Part shown: positions 5,197 to 8,148 of the stretch, piece by piece
Layout of the letters: the number at the start of each line of letters is the position of its first letter
Numbering within the stretch: position 1 is the first letter of the stretch
Source of the DNA: Actinomycetes bacterium
GTDB taxonomy: Bacteria > Actinomycetota > CALGFH01
Direction of reading: 5' to 3'
DNA: 8,148 nucleotides
Assembly (NCBI GenBank): GCA_030152105.1
Contig: JASLIH010000484.1
Location: 1-8,148 of the forward strand
The notes under the pieces: generated by a model
The model's input: only the letters and a program-made list of their open reading frames with translations
Told to the model about the DNA's origin: nothing
Database searches by the model: none
Program-made: the position numbers and the translations under genes

Positions 5197-5258
5197 CGCT
5201 GACTGACCACTCGGGGAGCCTGGGAAACCTGGCCGAGGCTGTGACCGGCCTTGCCGTG

Positions 5259-5300
5259 CCCGGCCCGGCCGATCGGTCCCTGGTCAAGCCTGGGGCCGGG
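5259..5300 (-). terminator. Possible stem-loop directly after the LCP gene
   Basis: CCCGGCCC (5259-5266) pairs with GGGCCGGG (5293-5300), an 8-bp all-GC stem with a 26-base loop, touching the LCP stop codon at 5301-5303. The long loop and lack of a T-run make this weak. It would end the capA-LCP transcript before the excisionase gene. Confidence 0.3.
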
Positions 5301-6842
5301 TCAGCAGGGGCGGGGGTCCCATGGTGGGAGGTCGCGGGTGGCCGGGGTCGGTTTGGGAGGGCGGGCTGCCGGGGGCTTGGTGGGAACGACCCGGCTCGCC
5401 AGCCCTTTGAAGTCGGCGCCGAGGACCAGCACCAGCGAGCGCTGGGCGAGGCCGGGCTGGGAGGTCCGGACGATCCGGCCGCCGGTCTTGACGGCGGGGG
5501 CCAGGGTGCTGGCGGCGGCGTCGGTCCCTTGGGCGTGGGCGAGCCGGGTCGTGGCCGAGGGTGGGGCGTTGCCGCCGTTGGTGGCCTTGAAGCCGAGGGC
5601 CGCGAGACCGGCGGTCACCCGGGCGGCCAGGCCCTGGCGGGAGGTGGCGTTCCTGACCGTGACCGAGACCGCCGCCGGGGCGACCCGGGCACCCGGCCGC
5701 GGGGGCGCGGTGGTGGTGGGCGCCCGGGGGGCTGGGCGGGTGGGGCGGGCGAGGAGCTTGGCGACCGTTGCCCGGGCGTCGGGTTGCCGGGCCAGCAGGA
5801 CCTGCTCCCAGCCGTGGCTCAGGCCCTGCTCGAAGCCGGGCTGGCCGGCGCGGCGGACGACCCCGTCGCGCTGGACGGCCCGGTCGACCGGGAGGGTGAG
5901 GGTGGTCAGGCGGGCCGGGTCGAACGAGCGGAACTGGCGGGCCAGGGCGACCGAGCGGCGGATGGTGAGCTGGTCGTCCTTGGTCAGGCTGCGGACCACG
6001 GAGCCGACCAGGGCGTTGGCCCGGATCGGGTTGGCCAGGTTGCGGCCGACGGCGTTGGCGGCCAGGACCCGCAGCATCGTCTGCTGGCGGCGGATGCGGC
6101 CAAGGTCGGTGGCCGGGTCGCCGTGCCAGCGGCCGGCCCGGTCCTGGTACTGGAAGTAGCGGCTCCGGGCCAGGGCCAGGGCCTGGTTGCCGCCGAGGCG
6201 CTGGCAGCCGGTGCGGGGGACGTTCAGCCCGGACTCGTTGTGGCCGTCGTTGTCGTCGCGGACCGGCCGGGGGAAGTACAGCGCGACCCCGCCGAGGGCG
6301 TCGACCACCTCGCGGAAGCCGTCGAAGTTGACCAGCAGGTAGTGGTGGATGGGGATGCCGAAGCTCTGCTGGATGGTCTGGACGAGCTGGCCGGGGCCGC
6401 GGTTGAAGGCCGAGTTGATCTTGGCCGACCCGCCGGCACCGGCCACGGGCACGTACAGGTCGCGCGGGATCGACAGCACGGCGGCGTGGCGGGCGGCCGG
6501 CACCAGGTGGACGACGATGATGACGTCGCTGCGCTGCCCGGCCGCGTCCCCGAACCCGCCGCCGCGCAGCCCCTGCCGGGTGTCGGAGCCGACCACCAGC
6601 AGGTTGACCGACCCGTCGGCGGGGGCCTTGCCCAGGCCGGGCACGTGCACCGAGCTGATCTGGCCGAACCGGAACGCGGTGTAGCCCCAGCCCCCGGCCG
6701 CCAGGACGAGGCCGAGCACCAGCAGGGCGGCCAGGGCGGCGGCGATCCGGCGGCGGCGGTAGACCCTGGCCGAGACCTTGGTCCGGGCCGGCCGGCGCGC
6801 CGGCCGTGGCCGGGCCGGGAGACGGTTGGGCGGCGTCGGCAC
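5301..6842 (-). CDS. LCP-family (LytR-CpsA-Psr) cell-wall glycopolymer transferase with LytR_C domain
   Basis: LCP enzymes sit in the membrane with the catalytic domain outside and move anionic or sugar polymers (teichoic acid, arabinogalactan, capsule) from a lipid carrier to peptidoglycan. The 513-residue product has an Arg/Pro-rich cytoplasmic start (1-32), one membrane helix (about 33-54) and the LCP domain (about 78-260). The motifs of that domain are NLLVVGSDTR (80-89), RSDVIIVVHL (104-113), SIPRDLYV (124-131), KINSAFNRG (141-149) and DLGRIRRQQ (246-254), whose Arg residues and first Asp bind the pyrophosphate and Mg. A Pro/Thr-rich linker (about 367-389) leads to a LytR_C domain (about 391-479) and a proline-rich tail. 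The start is GTG at 6842, 9 bases after the capA stop. No good ribosome site is visible, so translation is probably coupled to capA. All catalytic motifs are present. The acceptor polymer cannot be read from sequence. Confidence 0.92.
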   Translation of the reverse strand: MPTPPNRLPARPRPARRPARTKVSARVYRRRRIAAALAALLVLGLVLAAGGWGYTAFRFGQISSVHVPGLGKAPADGSVNLLVVGSDTRQGLRGGGFGDAAGQRSDVIIVVHLVPAARHAAVLSIPRDLYVPVAGAGGSAKINSAFNRGPGQLVQTIQQSFGIPIHHYLLVNFDGFREVVDALGGVALYFPRPVRDDNDGHNESGLNVPRTGCQRLGGNQALALARSRYFQYQDRAGRWHGDPATDLGRIRRQQTMLRVLAANAVGRNLANPIRANALVGSVVRSLTKDDQLTIRRSVALARQFRSFDPARLTTLTLPVDRAVQRDGVVRRAGQPGFEQGLSHGWEQVLLARQPDARATVAKLLARPTRPAPRAPTTTAPPRPGARVAPAAVSVTVRNATSRQGLAARVTAGLAALGFKATNGGNAPPSATTRLAHAQGTDAAASTLAPAVKTGGRIVRTSQPGLAQRSLVLVLGADFKGLASRVVPTKPPAARPPKPTPATRDLPPWDPRPC

Positions 6843-6851
6843 GGGCGCGGC

Positions 6852-8060
6852 TCAGCTGGGGGCGGGCGGCGGGACGGCCGGGCCGACGGCCCGCCGGGTG
6901 CGGTCGCCGGAGGCCTCGAGGGCCTGGCGGGCTTGCGGGGTCAGGGACCGGTCGGCCAGGGCGGCCGGCACCGGGCGGACCCGGAAGGAGGGGTGCTCGA
7001 CCCAGGTCGGCACATAGCGCACCGCCCGCACCCGGGGCGCGTCACCGTCGCGGGCGATCGTCACCTGGACCAGGACGCCGTCCTGGGAGCCGGCCGCACA
7101 GCAGGCCGGCGTCTGGTTGGACAGGGAGTTGCCCATGCCGTAGGCGACCCACTTGCCGCCGACCTGCTCGATCGGCTGGACCACGTGGACGTGGTGGCCG
7201 AGGATGAGGTCGACCTCGGGGGCGGCCAGCAGCCGCCTGGCCAGCTCGCGCTGGGCCGGGGTCGGGGCCCCCTGGTTCTCCTGGCCCCAGTGCAGCAGCA
7301 CGACCACGAAGCGGGCGCCGGCCCGCCGGGCGGCCCGGGCGTCCTCGACGATCCGGGCCGGGTCGATCAGGTTGACCAGCCAGGGCTGGCCGGACGGGAG
7401 CGGCCCGCCGTTCAGGCCGTAGGCGTAGCTGAGCAGCCCGATCCGCAGCCCGCGGACGTCCACGACGGTGCTGGCGGCGGCCTCGGCGGCGTCGCGGGCG
7501 GTGCCGTCGTGGCGCAGGCCGGCCCGGTCGAGAACGTCCAGGGTGGCCGCGACCCCGCCGGCGCCCCGGTCCATGGCGTGGTTGGACGCGGTCGAGCAGG
7601 CGTCGTAGCCGGCCCAGCGCAGGGCGGCGGCCAGCTCGGGCGGGGCGTTGAAGCTGGGCCAGGAGGCAACCACCCGCCCGTCCCGTGACAGGGGCACCTC
7701 AAGGTGGCAGAGGGCCAGGTCGGCCCCGGCGACCAGCGGCCGCAGCTCGGCCAGCATCGGGCGGAAGTCGTAGCGCTGGCCGGCCCGGGCGCCGTCGTCG
7801 GCGGCCCGGCGCAGGACCGGGCCGTGGGGCAGCACGTCGCCGGAGGCGACCAGGGTCAGGTCGCCGGTGTCGCCGGCCAGCCCGGCCGCCCGGGCCAGCT
7901 CGGCCGCCGGCCCCTCGACCAGCGAGCCGACACCGGCCAGGAGCAGCACCCCGAGGGCGCCGAAGACCACCCGGCCGCGCCGGGTGAGCCGCCAGCGGCG
8001 GCGCCGCCCGGCCGGCCGGGCCCGCCGCCGCCGGGCGAGCTGGAGGACGTCGCCCGTCAT
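6852..8060 (-). CDS. CapA-family protein (PGA_cap metallophosphatase-like), membrane anchored
   Basis: A 402-residue protein (from ATG 8060). It has an Arg-rich cytoplasmic start, one membrane helix (about 31-48), then an external domain of the CapA/PgsA type with a calcineurin-like metal site: SGDVLPHG (73-80), CHLEVPLS (118-125), SNHAMDRG (159-166), HWGQE (257-261), GHHVHVVQP (288-296) and GMGNSLSNQ (308-316). These Asp, Glu, Asn and His motifs are those expected for the family. CapA of Bacillus takes part in making or anchoring poly-gamma-glutamate capsule. No capB or capC neighbour is seen, and in actinobacteria the role is unproven; action on a cell-envelope polymer is plausible given the LCP gene just downstream in the same operon. 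GTG at 8063 could be the start instead. The ribosome site is G-rich (AAGGCGGGGG just before). Two adjacent Cys (320-321) may form a disulfide or bind metal. Confidence 0.92.
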   Translation of the reverse strand: MTGDVLQLARRRRARPAGRRRRWRLTRRGRVVFGALGVLLLAGVGSLVEGPAAELARAAGLAGDTGDLTLVASGDVLPHGPVLRRAADDGARAGQRYDFRPMLAELRPLVAGADLALCHLEVPLSRDGRVVASWPSFNAPPELAAALRWAGYDACSTASNHAMDRGAGGVAATLDVLDRAGLRHDGTARDAAEAAASTVVDVRGLRIGLLSYAYGLNGGPLPSGQPWLVNLIDPARIVEDARAARRAGARFVVVLLHWGQENQGAPTPAQRELARRLLAAPEVDLILGHHVHVVQPIEQVGGKWVAYGMGNSLSNQTPACCAAGSQDGVLVQVTIARDGDAPRVRAVRYVPTWVEHPSFRVRPVPAALADRSLTPQARQALEASGDRTRRAVGPAVPPPAPS

Positions 8061-8081
8061 CACCCCCGCCTTCGCGCATCG

Positions 8082-8108
8082 CCGGACGGTTCTCCCGAAA
8101 CCGTCCGG
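8082..8108. promoter_or_regulatory. Perfect inverted repeat upstream of capA
   Basis: CCGGACGGTT (8082-8091) and AACCGTCCGG (8099-8108) form a perfect 10-bp inverted repeat with a 7-base spacer, 22 bases before the capA start. It could be an operator for a dimeric repressor, a leader hairpin controlling capA-LCP, or the terminator of a gene beyond the right edge. The sequence does not decide between these. Confidence 0.6.
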
Positions 8109-8148
8109 TCGCGAAGTTTACGGGGGAAGCGGCGGAAATCGTGGGAGG

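Noticed and set aside
5160..7688. An 842-codon open frame on the plus strand opposite the LCP and capA genes
   Set aside because: It is the antisense shadow of two clearly recognisable minus-strand genes. Its translation is repetitive Gly/Ala/Val/Asp-rich sequence with no domain, as expected for the complementary frame of DNA with very high G+C.
1..8148. CRISPR array, toxin-antitoxin pair, restriction-modification or other defence cassette
   Set aside because: No regularly spaced repeats, no nuclease, methylase, ATPase or small paired-gene pattern is visible. The window is best explained by remnants of integrative elements plus ordinary chromosomal genes.

Overview
The G+C-rich sequence, GTG starts, Shine-Dalgarno sites and protein families (LCP with a LytR_C domain, CapA, VOC, DsrE, excisionase-type HTH) suggest a chromosomal segment of a high-GC actinobacterium (Actinomycetota). 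The genus cannot be told from the window.

Layout. Positions 1-239 hold the 3' end of a RibD_C/dihydrofolate-reductase-like gene. From about 240 to 5170 the window looks like a worn integration or accessory zone. It contains a truncated, twice-frameshifted tyrosine integrase (minus, 245-852), the HTH tail of a LuxR-type regulator (943-1029), an intact four-helix membrane protein of the DUF1772/anthrone-oxygenase type (1136-1621), and a frameshifted, truncated ssb (1940 to about 2202). A gene-free stretch of about 570 bases follows, then a lower-GC six-helix membrane protein of unknown function (2774-3670), the 3' half of a tRNA that looks like tRNA-Leu (3766-3817), a VOC/glyoxalase gene (minus, 3893-4309), a DsrE-family gene with a good promoter (4512-4877), and a small excisionase-like HTH gene (minus, 4948-5166). 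A 20-bp exact direct repeat (2419-2438 and 4395-4414) brackets the membrane protein, the tRNA fragment and the VOC gene.

Positions 5301-8060 are a stable-looking cell-envelope pair on the minus strand with very high G+C: capA-like (metallophosphatase fold, membrane anchored) followed after 9 bases by an LCP-family glycopolymer transferase with a LytR_C domain. A perfect 10-bp inverted repeat sits just upstream of capA.

How it fits together. The integrase remnant, excisionase, half-tRNA (a typical att core), ssb remnant and direct repeats are what is expected where integrative elements have entered and decayed between two chromosomal blocks. The intact passengers are the DUF1772-like, six-helix, VOC and DsrE proteins. 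I found no convincing defence system, CRISPR array or complete transposon. The best candidate for undescribed biology is the six-helix membrane protein with its conserved-looking acidic/His residues.
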